A stretch of DNA of 52,507 bases from Bowdeniella nasicola (GTDB lineage Bacteria > Actinomycetota > Actinomycetes > Actinomycetales > Actinomycetaceae), in the NCBI GenBank assembly GCA_030537895.1, contig JAUNVA010000002.1, forward strand, positions 133,949 to 186,455. Direction: 5' to 3'. Shown here in pieces: positions 17,445 through 27,246 of this stretch; position 1 is the stretch's first letter; every line of letters begins with the position of its first letter. Position numbers and translations under genes: made by a program. Below the pieces are notes generated by a model. That model worked only from the letters and a program-made list of their open reading frames with translations, did no database searches and was not told the DNA's origin.

Positions 17445-17960
17445 TTACGGCAGCGGCATTGGCTCTCCGCCGTTCGCGATTCGATCGCGTTCACGCTGGA
17501 AGGAGCGGTTAACTTCGGCCTCTGCTTCCTCGCGGCCAACCCAGTGGGCGCCCTCCACAGACTTACCGGGCTCAAGGTCCTTGTAGACCTCGAAGAAGTG
17601 CTGAATTTCGAGGCGGTGGAATTCGGAAACGTCGTCGATATCGGTGCGCCAGGAGGCGCGCTGGTCGCCGGCTGGCACGCACAGGACCTTATCGTCGCCG
17701 CCCTTTTCGTCCCGCATCCGGAACATGCCGAGGGCGCGGCAGCGGATCACGCAGCCGGGGAAGGTGGGTTCTTCCAGGAGCACGAGTGCGTCGAGTGGGT
17801 CGCCGTCCTCGCCGAGCGTTTCGTCGATGAACCCGTAGTCGTCGGGGTAGCGGGTCGAGGTGAAGAGCATCCGGTCCAGTCGGATCCGACCAGACTCGTG
17901 ATCCACTTCGTACTTATTGCGATTCCCCTTCGGGATTTCGATCGTGACGTCGAATTCCAC
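17445..17960 (-). CDS. ppa: Inorganic pyrophosphatase
   Basis: Soluble family I pyrophosphatase, hydrolysing PPi to drive biosynthetic reactions. The 171-residue protein has [23 protein letters not shown], the signature [18 protein letters not shown] with metal-binding aspartates, and [13 protein letters not shown]. The GTG start at 17960 has AAAGGG 6 nt upstream. It is divergent from dacB, with 122 bp between the two starts, and is a single-gene unit ended by a clear terminator. Confidence 0.96.
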   Translation of the reverse strand: MEFDVTIEIPKGNRNKYEVDHESGRIRLDRMLFTSTRYPDDYGFIDETLGEDGDPLDALVLLEEPTFPGCVIRCRALGMFRMRDEKGGDDKVLCVPAGDQRASWRTDIDDVSEFHRLEIQHFFEVYKDLEPGKSVEGAHWVGREEAEAEVNRSFQRERDRIANGGEPMPLP

Positions 17961-18082
17961 GTCCGGCCCTTTCTGTTGTCCGACTGACGCGACCGCCGTG
18001 GCGCGCTGTTCAGATCATTCACTCCCACATTAGTGTGGCATTGATACGTTGTGGGACAACTCGCGCTGAGAGGTGGAACATC

Positions 18083-19420
18083 GTGAGGAAACCGCGGGCC
18101 CTGGCGATTGGCGCCGCCGTTCTCGCACTCGGCGCGTACGCGAGCGCCGACGCCTTCGACGTCGTGCCGGGCATCCTCACGACGCGTCCGCCGCTCGCCT
18201 CACCTCAGCCCTACCCCACGCTCAGCGTGCCGACGACGACGCCCGTCTCACCCGCCGCCGCTCCGGAACCGTTCTCGCAGGCGGGGGCCCTACAGGAGCG
18301 CGCCGAGGAATTCGCCTCCTCCGCGTCAGCGCTCGGCCCGGGAGTTGCGGTCCGGATCCTCGACGTCGCCTCGGGTACCGTCCTCGCGGACGTCGCCGGA
18401 GACCGCGCGCACGCGACGGCGTCCTCAATCAAGGTAGCGACGGCCGTCGCGGCGCTCGCCGAACTCGGCCCCGACACACCCGTGCCGACGGACGTCACGT
18501 TCGCCGGCGACACCGTCACGCTGGTGGGGCACGGCGACCTGCGGCTCACTCCCGCAATCCTCGCTCAGCTGGCAGCCGACACCCACGACTCCCTGGCGGC
18601 AGCTGGCGTGAACGAGGTCAGGCTCGCGGTCGACGACACCGCGTTCACGGGCGCAACGTTCTCCCCCGGCTGGGGGGACCTGGACCGCCCCTGGGTGCAA
18701 CCGATCGTGGCGCTCGCGGTGAACTCAGGCCGCTCCCAGGGGACCAATGAGGATGCCGACCCGCCGCTGGCGGTGGGGGAGATCTTCGCCGCCGAGCTGC
18801 GTGAGGCGGGGACGACGGTTCGCGAGGTGACCCGCGCGTCGAGCCCGGATGACGCCGAGGTCCTCACCTCCTGGCAGGGCACCAGCGTCGGGGATGTCGT
18901 AACCCACACGTTGAAACATTCCGATAACACCACCGCTGAGGCGCTCGGCCGGATCGTCGCGATTCACCGCGGACATCCGGGAACGTTCGAGGGGGCCCGC
19001 ACGGCCGTGACCGAGGCACTCGCCGACGTCGGCTTCGACACGACGGGGTTGCACCTGGCCGACACCTGCGGGCTGGACTCCGCGACCCGGGCGCCCGCCC
19101 GCCTGCTCGCCGACCTTGCGCGGGCCGCCGCGCTCGGCGAGCCCGCCGCACTCGGACCGGGGATTGCGGGCCTGCCGATCGCCGGGCTTGACGGCACGTT
19201 GAAGACCCGCCTTCCCGACAGTGCCGGGCTCGTGCGCGCGAAGACGGGGACGCTCGTGACCGCCGTGTCCCTCACCGGGATTGCCGAGGCGGGGAAGGGA
19301 CGGATGCTCGCCTTCTCGATCCTCGCAGACAAGGTCGAGCGCGGCGCCTACCGACAGGCTCGAGCGGAGCTGGACGCATTCGTCACCTCGCTCACGCGGA
19401 CCGAGGAGAGTGGAGACTGA
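18083..19420 (+). CDS. dacB: D-alanyl-D-alanine carboxypeptidase/endopeptidase (PBP4, DacB type)
   Basis: A 445-residue class C penicillin-binding protein that trims or cleaves peptidoglycan peptides outside the membrane. The N-terminus is an uncleaved anchor or signal segment (RKPRALAIGAAVLALGAYAS) followed by a Pro/Thr-rich stretch. The three active-site motifs are S114-S-I-K117, S280-D-N282 and K387-T-G. The GTG at 18083 follows GAGAGGTGGA and starts the basic region of the signal; an earlier in-frame start would give an implausible leader. A DUF2342 metalloprotease, tilS, hpt and ftsH follow, the conserved actinobacterial order. Confidence 0.93.
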   Translation: MRKPRALAIGAAVLALGAYASADAFDVVPGILTTRPPLASPQPYPTLSVPTTTPVSPAAAPEPFSQAGALQERAEEFASSASALGPGVAVRILDVASGTVLADVAGDRAHATASSIKVATAVAALAELGPDTPVPTDVTFAGDTVTLVGHGDLRLTPAILAQLAADTHDSLAAAGVNEVRLAVDDTAFTGATFSPGWGDLDRPWVQPIVALAVNSGRSQGTNEDADPPLAVGEIFAAELREAGTTVREVTRASSPDDAEVLTSWQGTSVGDVVTHTLKHSDNTTAEALGRIVAIHRGHPGTFEGARTAVTEALADVGFDTTGLHLADTCGLDSATRAPARLLADLARAAALGEPAALGPGIAGLPIAGLDGTLKTRLPDSAGLVRAKTGTLVTAVSLTGIAEAGKGRMLAFSILADKVERGAYRQARAELDAFVTSLTRTEESGD

Positions 19421-19439
19421 CCGCGCGCTCCAGGACCGA

Positions 19440-19445
19440 TAGCGT
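19440..19445 (+). promoter_or_regulatory. Putative leaderless promoter box TAGCGT before the DUF2342 metalloprotease gene
   Basis: TAGCGT-N6-ATG places the transcription start at or beside the ATG at 19452. There is no properly spaced ribosome site for this gene. Confidence 0.5.
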
Positions 19446-19451
19446 AGAGGC

Positions 19452-20441
19452 ATGACCGCTCGCTCGCGTACCACCGACCCCACCCGCCGCCAGGCGCGAA
19501 TCCTCGCGCGCCTCACCCCGCCGGGACCGGCCGGAACCCGCGCTGAGCTGCGCGCTATCGTCGAGATCCTGCATCGCTCCGCCGCCGAGGCGCCCGAGGA
19601 GGTCGGGCGCATCACCGGGCTCAACAGGGCAGCGAAAGCCGCGGCGCGCGTACCCGTGTACGTCGTGGACCGACCCCGCTTTCAGGCGGCAAACCGGGAA
19701 CTGCTCACCCAGATTGCCGGACCGGTGCTGCCGGGACGAGACCTCGAGACCCTGCCGACCGATGCCGCACTCTCATTCCTGTCCACCAAGGTGCTTGGTC
19801 AGTATGATCCGCTGGCGCGCCGGCTCCTGCTCGTGGCCCCGAACGTGGTGAAGATCGAGAATGAACTCGACCTGGACGGGATGGATTTCCGACGCTGGGT
19901 GTGCCTACACGAGGCGACGCACGCCGTTCAGTTCGCGGCCGCTCCCTGGCTCAGTGAGTTCATGGTGACCAAGGTCCGCGAGATTCTTCGCGCCGGGGAA
20001 CAGGGCAGCGACCTCACGGCGTTTGCCGCCTGGCTTTCCGCCGTCATTCGGGGCCGCGGCCAGGACGTCGCCGACGCGATCGTCCCACCCGAGGCTGCCT
20101 CCCTCATGGCGGAGGTGAGTGCGCTCATGGCGCTGCTTGAGGGGCACGCCGACGTCGTCATGGATTCCATCTCCCCGGCCCGGATGCCTTCGGTGCGGCG
20201 CATCCGCGCCGCCTTCGATGAACGGCGTAACCGCCCGAATCGAGTGACGGCGCGCCTGAACGCAGCTATCGGAATGGACGTGAAACTCGCCCAATACCGT
20301 GACGGGGCCGCGTTCGTCCGCGCTGTGGTAAACGACGGCGGCCACGCCCGCCTAAACGCAGTGTTCGCCGACCCGCGCCACCTGCCAAGCCCCGACGAGA
20401 TCCGCGAGCCGCACGCCTGGCTCGCGCGCGTCACGGCCTGA
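19452..20441 (+). CDS. Zinc-dependent metalloprotease, DUF2342 type
   Basis: A 329-residue protein of the actinobacterial family labelled zinc-dependent metalloprotease or coenzyme-F420-biosynthesis-associated. The HEXXH motif is H153-E-A-T-H157 in RRWVCLHEATHAVQFAAAPWL, and a likely third ligand glutamate lies in the LLEGHADVVMD helix. No signal peptide is seen, so it should be cytoplasmic. Substrates are unknown; the F420 label comes from phylogenetic profiling and is not supported here by neighbouring F420 genes. Its fixed place between dacB and tilS is the best contextual evidence. The stop is 35 bp before the tilS start. Confidence 0.88.
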   Translation: MTARSRTTDPTRRQARILARLTPPGPAGTRAELRAIVEILHRSAAEAPEEVGRITGLNRAAKAAARVPVYVVDRPRFQAANRELLTQIAGPVLPGRDLETLPTDAALSFLSTKVLGQYDPLARRLLLVAPNVVKIENELDLDGMDFRRWVCLHEATHAVQFAAAPWLSEFMVTKVREILRAGEQGSDLTAFAAWLSAVIRGRGQDVADAIVPPEAASLMAEVSALMALLEGHADVVMDSISPARMPSVRRIRAAFDERRNRPNRVTARLNAAIGMDVKLAQYRDGAAFVRAVVNDGGHARLNAVFADPRHLPSPDEIREPHAWLARVTA

Positions 20442-20476
20442 CCCGAGTGCCGGGTGCCCACGCTGGAACACCGCCA

Positions 20477-21502
20477 ATGATCGGCCCGCACCGCGACGTC
20501 GCCGCAGCCCGCACCGCTGTGCGGGCCGCGGGCTTTCCCCCGGGGGCACGCCTCCTGCTCGGGTGTTCCGGTGGGCAGGACTCCCTCGCGCTCGCGGCCA
20601 CGCTGGCCTTCCTCGCGCCGCGCGAGGGCTGGGTGGTGCGCGTCCTCGTCGTCGACCACGCCGTCCGTGCCGAATCCGCCGCCGACGCCGAGCGCGCGGC
20701 GGCCCTCACCCGAAGCCTCGGTCTGGAGACCGACGTCGTGCGCGTGACGGTACCCGGTGGAGCGGCCGGCACGGGCCACGGTGGGCCCGAGGCCGCCGCC
20801 CGTAGCGCCCGCCGTGCGGCCCTGCTCGCGCAGGCCCGCCGCGTTGACGCTGACGCGATCCTGCTCGGCCACACCATGGATGACCAGGCTGAAACCGTCC
20901 TGCTCGGCCTCGCCCGTGGTTCGGGGGCGCGCGCCCTGGCGGGCATGCGCGAGCGCGACGGCCTGTGGGCGCGTCCCCTCCTTGGGTTGCGGCGCGCCCA
21001 GACCGCCGAAATCTGTCGGGCCCTCGGCCTCACCCCCGTGGCAGACCCATCCAACGAGCTCTCCGGCCCCTGGCGTCAGGCGGACGGCTCGGCCCTGCGA
21101 CGCACCGCGCTGCGACACCGCGCCATCCCGCTGCTCACCGAGATTCTTGGGCCCGGCGTCGTTCCCGCCCTCGCCCGGAGTGCGGACCAGCTCCGTCGCG
21201 ACGACGACGCCCTGGCCGCGGACGCCGAACGTCTCACCGAAGCGGCGGTTCGCGCACGCGGGGTCGGGCACCTGGAAATCGACATCACCCCCCTGGCCGA
21301 GGCACCCGCGGCGATCCGCACCCGCGCGATTCACGCGCTGCTCTCCTCCCTTGCTCGCCCGGGCGCGCAGGTGGGCTCCGTGCACGTGCGTGAGGTCGAG
21401 CGGCTTGTGCTGCGCGAGGGGGTGGGGCCCATCGACGTCGCCGGGGGTGTGAGTGTCCGGCGTATTGGTGGCATGCTAAGGGTGTCGCGACGAGCCACAT
21501 GA
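20477..21502 (+). CDS. tilS: tRNA(Ile)-lysidine synthetase
   Basis: TilS attaches lysine to C34 of the CAU-anticodon isoleucine tRNA, changing it to read AUA. The 341-residue protein has the N-type ATP pyrophosphatase P-loop S31-G-G-Q-D-S36, VLVVDHAVR, and LGHTMDDQAETVLLGLARGSG. The C-terminal part is short, as in other actinobacteria. The ATG at 20477 is preferred; an in-frame GTG at 20447 has no better ribosome site. The stop overlaps an ATG of the hpt frame (ATGA at 21499-21502). Confidence 0.93.
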   Translation: MIGPHRDVAAARTAVRAAGFPPGARLLLGCSGGQDSLALAATLAFLAPREGWVVRVLVVDHAVRAESAADAERAAALTRSLGLETDVVRVTVPGGAAGTGHGGPEAAARSARRAALLAQARRVDADAILLGHTMDDQAETVLLGLARGSGARALAGMRERDGLWARPLLGLRRAQTAEICRALGLTPVADPSNELSGPWRQADGSALRRTALRHRAIPLLTEILGPGVVPALARSADQLRRDDDALAADAERLTEAAVRARGVGHLEIDITPLAEAPAAIRTRAIHALLSSLARPGAQVGSVHVREVERLVLREGVGPIDVAGGVSVRRIGGMLRVSRRAT

Positions 21503-21513
21503 AGGGAATGTCG

Positions 21514-22068
21514 ATGGATGCTCTGGATATGGGTGAGGACCTCGCAAAGGTCCTCATCAGCGAAGACGAGATCGCCACGCGCCTGGACGAGATGGCCGCC
21601 GAGATCGACCGGACGTATGCCGGTGAAGAAGTCTTGCTCATCGGGGTATTGAACGGTGCCGTCATGGTCATGGCGGATCTCTCGCGCCGCCTGCACACGC
21701 CCGTCACGATGGACTGGATGGCCGTCTCTTCCTACGGCTCGGGTACCCGCTCCTCCGGCGTGGTGCGCATTTTGAAGGATCTATCCACCGACGTTCACGG
21801 CAAACACCTGCTGATCGTCGAAGACATCATCGATTCGGGCCTCACGCTGTCCTGGCTGGTGAAAAATCTGTCGTCGCGTGAGCCGGCCTCCCTCAAGATC
21901 GCGACGCTGCTGCGCAAACCCGAGGCCGCTCAGACGGACCTGCAGGTCGACTTTTGCGGGTTCGATATCCCGAACGAATTTGTGATCGGTTACGGGCTGG
22001 ACTTTGCGGGCCGCTACCGAAACGTTCCCTTTGTGGGGACGCTTGCCCCGCACGTGTACGGCGGTTAG
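21514..22068 (+). CDS. hpt: Hypoxanthine phosphoribosyltransferase
   Basis: Purine salvage enzyme joining hypoxanthine or guanine to PRPP. The 184-residue protein has the PRPP-binding motif LLIVEDIIDSGLTL, the flexible-loop region MAVSSYGSGTRSSG, and the C-terminal DFAGRYRNVPFVG. Three in-frame ATGs compete (21499, 21508, 21514). The last has AAGGGA 6 nt upstream and gives the usual start MDALDMGEDLAKVLIS, so it is chosen. It is followed after 95 bp by ftsH. Confidence 0.94.
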   Translation: MDALDMGEDLAKVLISEDEIATRLDEMAAEIDRTYAGEEVLLIGVLNGAVMVMADLSRRLHTPVTMDWMAVSSYGSGTRSSGVVRILKDLSTDVHGKHLLIVEDIIDSGLTLSWLVKNLSSREPASLKIATLLRKPEAAQTDLQVDFCGFDIPNEFVIGYGLDFAGRYRNVPFVGTLAPHVYGG

Positions 22069-22111
22069 CACGCCTCAAGCGAACACGCGCGGTCATCGGG
22101 TGTTTCGCCCG

Positions 22112-22117
22112 GTAGCG
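22112..22117 (+). promoter_or_regulatory. Putative -10 box TAGCGT upstream of ftsH
   Basis: TAGCGT lies 26 bp before the first ftsH ATG and 47 bp before the second, so here it would give a short leader rather than a leaderless message. No convincing -35 is visible. Confidence 0.35.
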
Positions 22118-22163
22118 TAGGCGCAGATAGACGAGCGAAGGGATGGGGCGTGAGCCTCCGCGC

Positions 22164-24242
22164 ATGAGTAAGAAAAAGAAGAATAAGGGGCTGTTCTCCG
22201 GCCCGGTGTCCTGGCTGATCCTCGTACTGATCTTGGCGTGGGTCGCCGTGTCGATCTTCAACAAGCCGGCGTTCCGGCCGATCGACACCTCCGAGGGCCT
22301 TGCCCTACTTGGGCAGTCTGGGGCTGTCACCGAGGTGGAGGTGACCGACGGCACCCAACAGGTGCGCATGAAGCTGAAGGATGACTTCATTGCCGCAAAG
22401 GGCAAGAAGAACGAGGAGAACAAGGGCACTGAGGTGACCTTCTTCTACGTCGAGCCCCAGGGTGAGACCGTCATGAAGGCGATCCAAGACGCCGCCCCCG
22501 AGAACGGATATAACTCCGACGTACCCCAGACCCCCTGGTGGATGTCCCTCATCTCCGTCGTCTTGCCGATGGTGTTGATCCTGGGGTTGTTCTGGTTCTT
22601 CATCATGCGTGCCCAGACCGGTGGGCGCGGCCCCATGGGACTCATGAAGTCCCGCGCCAAGATGATCACCAAGGAACGGCCAGACGTGACCTTCGCGGAC
22701 GTCGCCGGCGAAGATGAGGCCGTCGAAGAACTCGAGGAGATCCGCGAATTCCTCTCCGAGCCCGCAAAGTTCCAGGCTGTCGGCGCCAAAATCCCGAAGG
22801 GCGTACTCCTGTACGGCCCACCGGGAACCGGTAAGACCCTGCTCGCTCGCGCCGTTGCCGGCGAAGCCGGCGTGCCGTTCTTCTCTATCTCGGCCTCCGA
22901 ATTCGTGGAGCTCTACGTTGGTATGGGCGCCTCGCGGGTGCGCGACTTGTTTGAGCAGGCGAAGGAGAACTCGCCGTCGATCATCTTCGTTGACGAGATC
23001 GACGCCGTCGGCCGCCACCGTGGCACCGGCCTCGGCGGCGGACACGACGAGCGCGAGCAGACGCTCAACCAGCTGCTCGTCGAGATGGACGGCTTCGACG
23101 TGTCCACGAACGTCATCCTCGTGGCCGCCACGAACCGGCCCGACGTGCTCGATCCCGCGCTGTTGCGCCCGGGGCGCTTCGACCGGCAGATTCCCGTGGA
23201 GGCCCCCGACATGCAGGGGCGTCACCAGATCCTCAAGGTGCACGCGAAGGGTAAGCCGCTGGCCAGCTCTGTGGACCTCGAACTCGTGGCGAAGCGCACG
23301 CCGGGCTTCACGGGCGCGGACCTCGCGAACGTCTTGAACGAGGCGGCGCTGCTCACGGCCCGCTCCAACGCCCAACTGATCGACAACCGCGCGCTCGATG
23401 AAGCCATCGATCGCGTCATTGCGGGGCCGCAAAAGCGGAGCCGGGTCATGAACGAGAAGGAGAAGAAGGTCACGGCCTACCACGAGGGCGGGCACGCGCT
23501 CGTTGCCGCGGCGCTGCGCCACACCGACCCGGTCACGAAGGTGACGATCCTGCCGCGCGGGCGCGCCCTTGGCTACACGATGGTGCTCCCCAGCGAGGAC
23601 CGCTATTCGACGACGCGCAACGAGCTGCTCGACCAGCTCGCCTACGCGATGGGTGGGCGGGTCGCTGAGGAGATCGTCTTCCACGACCCGACGACGGGTG
23701 CCTCAAATGACATCGAGAAGGCCACCTCGATGGCTCGCAAGATGGTCACCCAATACGGCATGAGTGCCACGCTCGGCACGGTGCGCCTGGGCTCGGACAA
23801 CTCTGAGCCGTTCCTCGGCCGGGACATGGGCCACCAGCGTGACTACTCCGAGGACGCGGCCCGCGTGATTGACGCCGAGGTGCGCGCGCTGCTCGACGCC
23901 GCGAACGACGAGGCCTGGGAGATCCTCACCACCTATCGGCAGGTCCTCGATGATCTCGTGCTCGCACTGCTGGAGCGCGAGACCCTCAACGAGAAGGAAC
24001 TCGCGGAGATCTTCGCCCCCGTCGAAAAGCGCCCGCCGCGCCCCGTGTGGCACTCCTCAAATGAGCGCCCGGTTTCCGACGTCCCGCCGGTCCGGACCCC
24101 CGCCGAGGAGGCGGCCGGTGAGCCGGAGGAGAACCCGGCCGACCAGGCGGCCGACGCGGGCGACGCCCTGCCGCCGCTGACGGGCGAGGGGGGTCCCTCC
24201 CTCACCGATCCCCCTTCCGCACCGGGGGAGGAGCGCTCGTGA
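22164..24242 (+). CDS. ftsH: ATP-dependent zinc metalloprotease FtsH
   Basis: Membrane-anchored AAA protease that degrades membrane and regulatory proteins. About 692 residues: a basic start (MSKKKKNKG), TM1 ([18 protein letters not shown]), an extracytoplasmic domain, TM2 ([19 protein letters not shown]), the AAA module with Walker A GPPGTGKT, Walker [12 protein letters not shown] and [22 protein letters not shown], then the zinc site HEGGH. The tail after residue ~620 is acidic, proline-rich and variable. The ATG at 22143 is an alternative seven codons earlier, abutting GAAGGG; neither start has an ideal ribosome site. The stop overlaps the folE GTG by 4 bp, so ftsH may be translationally coupled to the fol genes. 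Confidence 0.96.
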   Translation: MSKKKKNKGLFSGPVSWLILVLILAWVAVSIFNKPAFRPIDTSEGLALLGQSGAVTEVEVTDGTQQVRMKLKDDFIAAKGKKNEENKGTEVTFFYVEPQGETVMKAIQDAAPENGYNSDVPQTPWWMSLISVVLPMVLILGLFWFFIMRAQTGGRGPMGLMKSRAKMITKERPDVTFADVAGEDEAVEELEEIREFLSEPAKFQAVGAKIPKGVLLYGPPGTGKTLLARAVAGEAGVPFFSISASEFVELYVGMGASRVRDLFEQAKENSPSIIFVDEIDAVGRHRGTGLGGGHDEREQTLNQLLVEMDGFDVSTNVILVAATNRPDVLDPALLRPGRFDRQIPVEAPDMQGRHQILKVHAKGKPLASSVDLELVAKRTPGFTGADLANVLNEAALLTARSNAQLIDNRALDEAIDRVIAGPQKRSRVMNEKEKKVTAYHEGGHALVAAALRHTDPVTKVTILPRGRALGYTMVLPSEDRYSTTRNELLDQLAYAMGGRVAEEIVFHDPTTGASNDIEKATSMARKMVTQYGMSATLGTVRLGSDNSEPFLGRDMGHQRDYSEDAARVIDAEVRALLDAANDEAWEILTTYRQVLDDLVLALLERETLNEKELAEIFAPVEKRPPRPVWHSSNERPVSDVPPVRTPAEEAAGEPEENPADQAADAGDALPPLTGEGGPSLTDPPSAPGEERS

Positions 24243-24844
24243 GCCGAGACATCGGCAAGGGGGTCGCCGCCCGCCGCCCCTACGACGCCGATGGCGTGCG
24301 CCGCGCCATCCGGGACCTGCTGATCGCCATCGGTGAGGACCCCGAGCGCGACGGCCTGCGCGACACCCCGCGCCGCCTCGCGGACGCCTACGCCGAGATT
24401 TTCGCCGGCCTGCACCAGGATCCTGCCGATCAACTGAACGCCGTGTTCGACATCGGTCACGAGGAGATGATCCTCGTCAAAGACATCCCGCTCTACTCGA
24501 TGTGTGAGCACCACCTCCTGCCCTTCCACGGCGTCGCCCACGTGGGTTATATCCCGCACGAGTCCGGGTACGTGACGGGCCTGTCAAAACTCGCGCGCCT
24601 CGTGGATGGCTACGCCCGCCGCCCCCAGGTGCAGGAGCGCCTCACCTCTCACGTCGCGGATGCCCTCATGGAGCGGCTCAGCCCGCGCGGCGTCATCGTC
24701 GTCGTCGAGGCCGAACACCTGTGCATGTCGATGCGTGGTGTGCGTAAACCGGGCTCGCGTACGATCACGTCCGCGGTGCGCGGGCAGATGCGTTCCGCGG
24801 CGACCCGCGCGGAGGCGATGAGCCTCATCATGTCGGGGAACTGA
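24239..24844 (+). CDS. folE: GTP cyclohydrolase I
   Basis: First enzyme of folate synthesis, converting GTP to dihydroneopterin triphosphate. The 201-residue protein has [15 protein letters not shown], the zinc-site cysteine and histidines in [13 protein letters not shown], the second cysteine in [15 protein letters not shown], and the C-terminal TSAVRGQMR. The GTG start overlaps the ftsH stop as GTGA, and folP begins one base after its stop. This places it at the head of a tight folE-folP-folBK-DUF3180 run. Confidence 0.96.
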   Translation: MSRDIGKGVAARRPYDADGVRRAIRDLLIAIGEDPERDGLRDTPRRLADAYAEIFAGLHQDPADQLNAVFDIGHEEMILVKDIPLYSMCEHHLLPFHGVAHVGYIPHESGYVTGLSKLARLVDGYARRPQVQERLTSHVADALMERLSPRGVIVVVEAEHLCMSMRGVRKPGSRTITSAVRGQMRSAATRAEAMSLIMSGN

Positions 24845-24845
24845 G

Positions 24846-25673
24846 ATGGTGGCGCGCCCGCCTCGACCCCACCTCATGGGGATCGTGAACGTCACGCCAG
24901 ACTCCTTTTCCGACGGCGGAGAGCACGCCGAAACGCAGGCCGCCGTCCGGCACGGCGTCGACCTGGCACGCGCCGGCGCCACGGTGCTCGACGTCGGTGG
25001 GGAGTCCACGCGCCCCGGATCCACCCGGGTCGATCCCAACACCGAGTGGGAGCGTATCGGTGAGGTTGTGGCCTCGCTGGTCGGAGCCGGCTTCACCGTC
25101 TCCGTCGACACACTGCACGCCCAGACCGCGGAGCGCGCGCTCGCCGCGGGTGCCGCCCACATCAACGACGTCTCCGGGGGCCTCTATGATCCGAACCTGC
25201 CCGCCGTCCTCGCCCGGTACCCCGAGGCCGGCTATCTCATCGGGCACTGGCGCGGCACTCCCGAGACGATGAACCAGCTGGCCACCTACGAAGACCCGGT
25301 CGCCGAGGTCTGCGCGGAGCTCAGCGAGCGGATCGAGGCGGCTCGAAGTGCCGGGGTGAGTGCCGCGCAGATCGTGGTGGACCCCGGCCTCGGATTCGCC
25401 AAAGATCGCGACCACAACTGGGCGATCCTCGCCGGCCTGGATCGGGTGGCGCGCCTCGGCTACCCCGTCATGCTCGGCGCGTCCCGCAAGCGTTTCCTGG
25501 CGCCCTACGCGCTCGACCATTCGGCCGGTGCAGCGGGCCGCGACCTCGCGACCGCCGTCCTGAGTGGCCTCGCGGCGCAGCGTTACCCGGGGCTGTGGGC
25601 GTTGCGCGTGCACGACGTCGCCTCCTCGCGGATCGCCCTCGAGCTGGCCGAGAAGATGAGCCCCGATGTCTGA
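24846..25673 (+). CDS. folP: Dihydropteroate synthase
   Basis: Condenses 6-hydroxymethyl-dihydropterin pyrophosphate with p-aminobenzoate; the target of sulfonamides. The 275-residue TIM barrel has GIVNVTPDSFSDGGEH, DVGGESTRPGSTRV, ISVD-type strand (VSVDTLHAQ), HINDVSGG, DPGLGFAKDRDHNW and the C-terminal RVHDV. The family signature residues are complete. The start lies one base after the folE stop, and the last eight bases overlap folBK. Confidence 0.96.
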   Translation: MVARPPRPHLMGIVNVTPDSFSDGGEHAETQAAVRHGVDLARAGATVLDVGGESTRPGSTRVDPNTEWERIGEVVASLVGAGFTVSVDTLHAQTAERALAAGAAHINDVSGGLYDPNLPAVLARYPEAGYLIGHWRGTPETMNQLATYEDPVAEVCAELSERIEAARSAGVSAAQIVVDPGLGFAKDRDHNWAILAGLDRVARLGYPVMLGASRKRFLAPYALDHSAGAAGRDLATAVLSGLAAQRYPGLWALRVHDVASSRIALELAEKMSPDV

Positions 25674-26535
25674 CCGGATCGAGGTGGCGGGCATCCGCGC
25701 GCACGGCTACCACGGCGTGTTCGACCACGAAAAACGCGAGGGCCAAACCTTCCTCGCGGACGTCACCTACACGCTGGATACGCGTGCCGCAGCCCGCGGC
25801 GACGCCCTCGCCGCCTCGGTGTCCTATGCCGAGGTCGCCGCCCTGGTGCATGCGCGCCTGGCAGGCCCGAGCGTCGATCTTTTGGAGACTCTCGCCGAGG
25901 CCATCGCCCGCGACGTGCTCGGCGCGGGCCCCCTCTCCTCGGTGCGCGTCCGGGTGCACAAGCCCGAGGCGCCGATCGACGTCGACTTCGCCGACGTCTG
26001 TGTCACGATCGAGCGTACGCCGCTCACGGTGGTGCCCGAGAACCCTCGCGAGGTGGTGTTGGGGCTTGGCGGCAACCTGGGGGACGTGCCGACTGCAATC
26101 GAGCGCGCCCTGGCCCTGCTCGGCGAGCGGCTGGGGGCCCTTCAGGTGGCACCGCTCTACCGGAGTACCCCGGTGCTCGCCCCCGGCCAGGCGGATCAGC
26201 CCGACTACGTCAACACGGTCGCCATCGCCCGCAGTGACCTGGCGGCCGATGAGGTGCTCGCCCTCGCGCAGGCCGTCGAAAACCGCCTGGGGCGCGAACG
26301 CCACGAACGCTGGGGCGCTCGCGTCATCGACGTCGACGTGATCGACGTCGAGGGCCTCACCTCGAGCGCGGCGCACCTCACGATCCCGCACCCGCGGGCC
26401 GCCGAGCGTTCCTTCGTTGTCCGGCCCTACCTGGACCTGCGTCCCGATGGGGCGATTGCTGGCACGCCGCTTGCGGACCTGGCGGTTACCGCCCGGGGAG
26501 AGGCCCACCGCCTGGCAGAAGGGGAGGGGCAATGA
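25666..26535 (+). CDS. folKB: Bifunctional dihydroneopterin aldolase / HPPK
   Basis: A 289-residue fusion catalysing two consecutive folate steps. Residues 1-~120 are dihydroneopterin aldolase (VAGIRAHGYHGVFDHEKREGQTFLADV, then the helix LLETLAEAIARDVL). Residues ~125-289 are 6-hydroxymethyl-dihydropterin pyrophosphokinase (VVLGLGGNLGDVPTAIERAL, then RHERWGARVIDVDVIDVEG and IPHPRAAERSFVV). The order FolB-FolK is that found in several actinobacteria. The ATG overlaps the folP stop, and the TGA overlaps the next ATG (ATGA), indicating coupling in both directions. Confidence 0.94.
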   Translation: MSDRIEVAGIRAHGYHGVFDHEKREGQTFLADVTYTLDTRAAARGDALAASVSYAEVAALVHARLAGPSVDLLETLAEAIARDVLGAGPLSSVRVRVHKPEAPIDVDFADVCVTIERTPLTVVPENPREVVLGLGGNLGDVPTAIERALALLGERLGALQVAPLYRSTPVLAPGQADQPDYVNTVAIARSDLAADEVLALAQAVENRLGRERHERWGARVIDVDVIDVEGLTSSAAHLTIPHPRAAERSFVVRPYLDLRPDGAIAGTPLADLAVTARGEAHRLAEGEGQ

Positions 26536-27017
26536 AGCGCACTTCCGTGACGGTGCTCGTGGTCCTCGCCATCGGCGTCGGGGTGCTCTCCCACGCGGTG
26601 CTCACCGTGATCGCCGGTCGTGCCCCCACACCGGTGCCGGTTTCCGCCCTCACCGCCGTGCTGCTCGCCGCTCTCGCGATCGTGCTGTGGCGACTTGGAA
26701 CCGGGGTGAAGCGCCTCGTGAACCGCGAGGAGACGTCCATCGATGCGCTGAGTGCCGCGCGCGTCGCGATGGCCTCAAAGGCGTGCTCCTATGGGGGCTC
26801 CGGTCTGCTCGGCTACTTCCTCGCCCAGGTGGTGATCGCGCTGCCGCACCTCGGTGCGCCCTGGTTCCGCCAGCACGCCATCGTGGCGGCCGTGAGTGCG
26901 CTTGCCTGCCTCGCCCTGGTCGTCGTCGCCCTCATCGTGGAGTCCTGGTGCGCAAATCCGCCCGAGGACGACGACGAGTCGGGTTCGGGTCCCGTCCGCG
27001 GCGCTTCGGCCGCCTGA
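26532..27017 (+). CDS. DUF3180 family membrane protein
   Basis: A 161-residue protein with four hydrophobic segments (VTVLVVLAIGVGVLSHAVL, VSALTAVLLAALAIVLW, YGGSGLLGYFLAQVVIALP, HAIVAAVSALACLALVVVALIV) and an acidic tail. Proteins of this family follow folK in many actinobacteria and are labelled DUF3180; the function is unknown. The conserved central segment LSAARVAMASKACSYGGSGL matches the family pattern as I remember it. It shares an ATGA overlap with the folB-folK fusion. Confidence 0.85.
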   Translation: MKRTSVTVLVVLAIGVGVLSHAVLTVIAGRAPTPVPVSALTAVLLAALAIVLWRLGTGVKRLVNREETSIDALSAARVAMASKACSYGGSGLLGYFLAQVVIALPHLGAPWFRQHAIVAAVSALACLALVVVALIVESWCANPPEDDDESGSGPVRGASAA

Positions 27018-27246
27018 CGGGTAACCTCTCATCCCACGGGCACCCACGCGGGTGAATGCAGGGCTTTGCCCCGGGATCGTGGACCGGAGCGCCGACGTGA
27101 AGCCCCGTATGGGCTCGCCGCCGCCGGTCCCCTGGGGCGTCCTTCGGAAGGACGAGGGACTGGAGAGGCTCCTTCGAGAGAACGATCAGCGGTGCGGCGG
27201 CCCTGTGCCAGACTGAAGTGACACGCCAGGTCAAAGGAGTGACACC
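27018..27246 (+). other. 229-bp non-coding region with several hairpins upstream of the PH-domain genes
   Basis: AGCCC-CGTAT-GGGCT (27101-27115) forms one hairpin. A nested pair follows: GGTCCC at 27126-27131 with GGGACT at 27156-27161, enclosing GTCCTT-CGG-AAGGAC at 27139-27153. No T-tract follows, so this is not a simple terminator. It could be a structured leader or small RNA; no known family was recognised. Confidence 0.4.
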
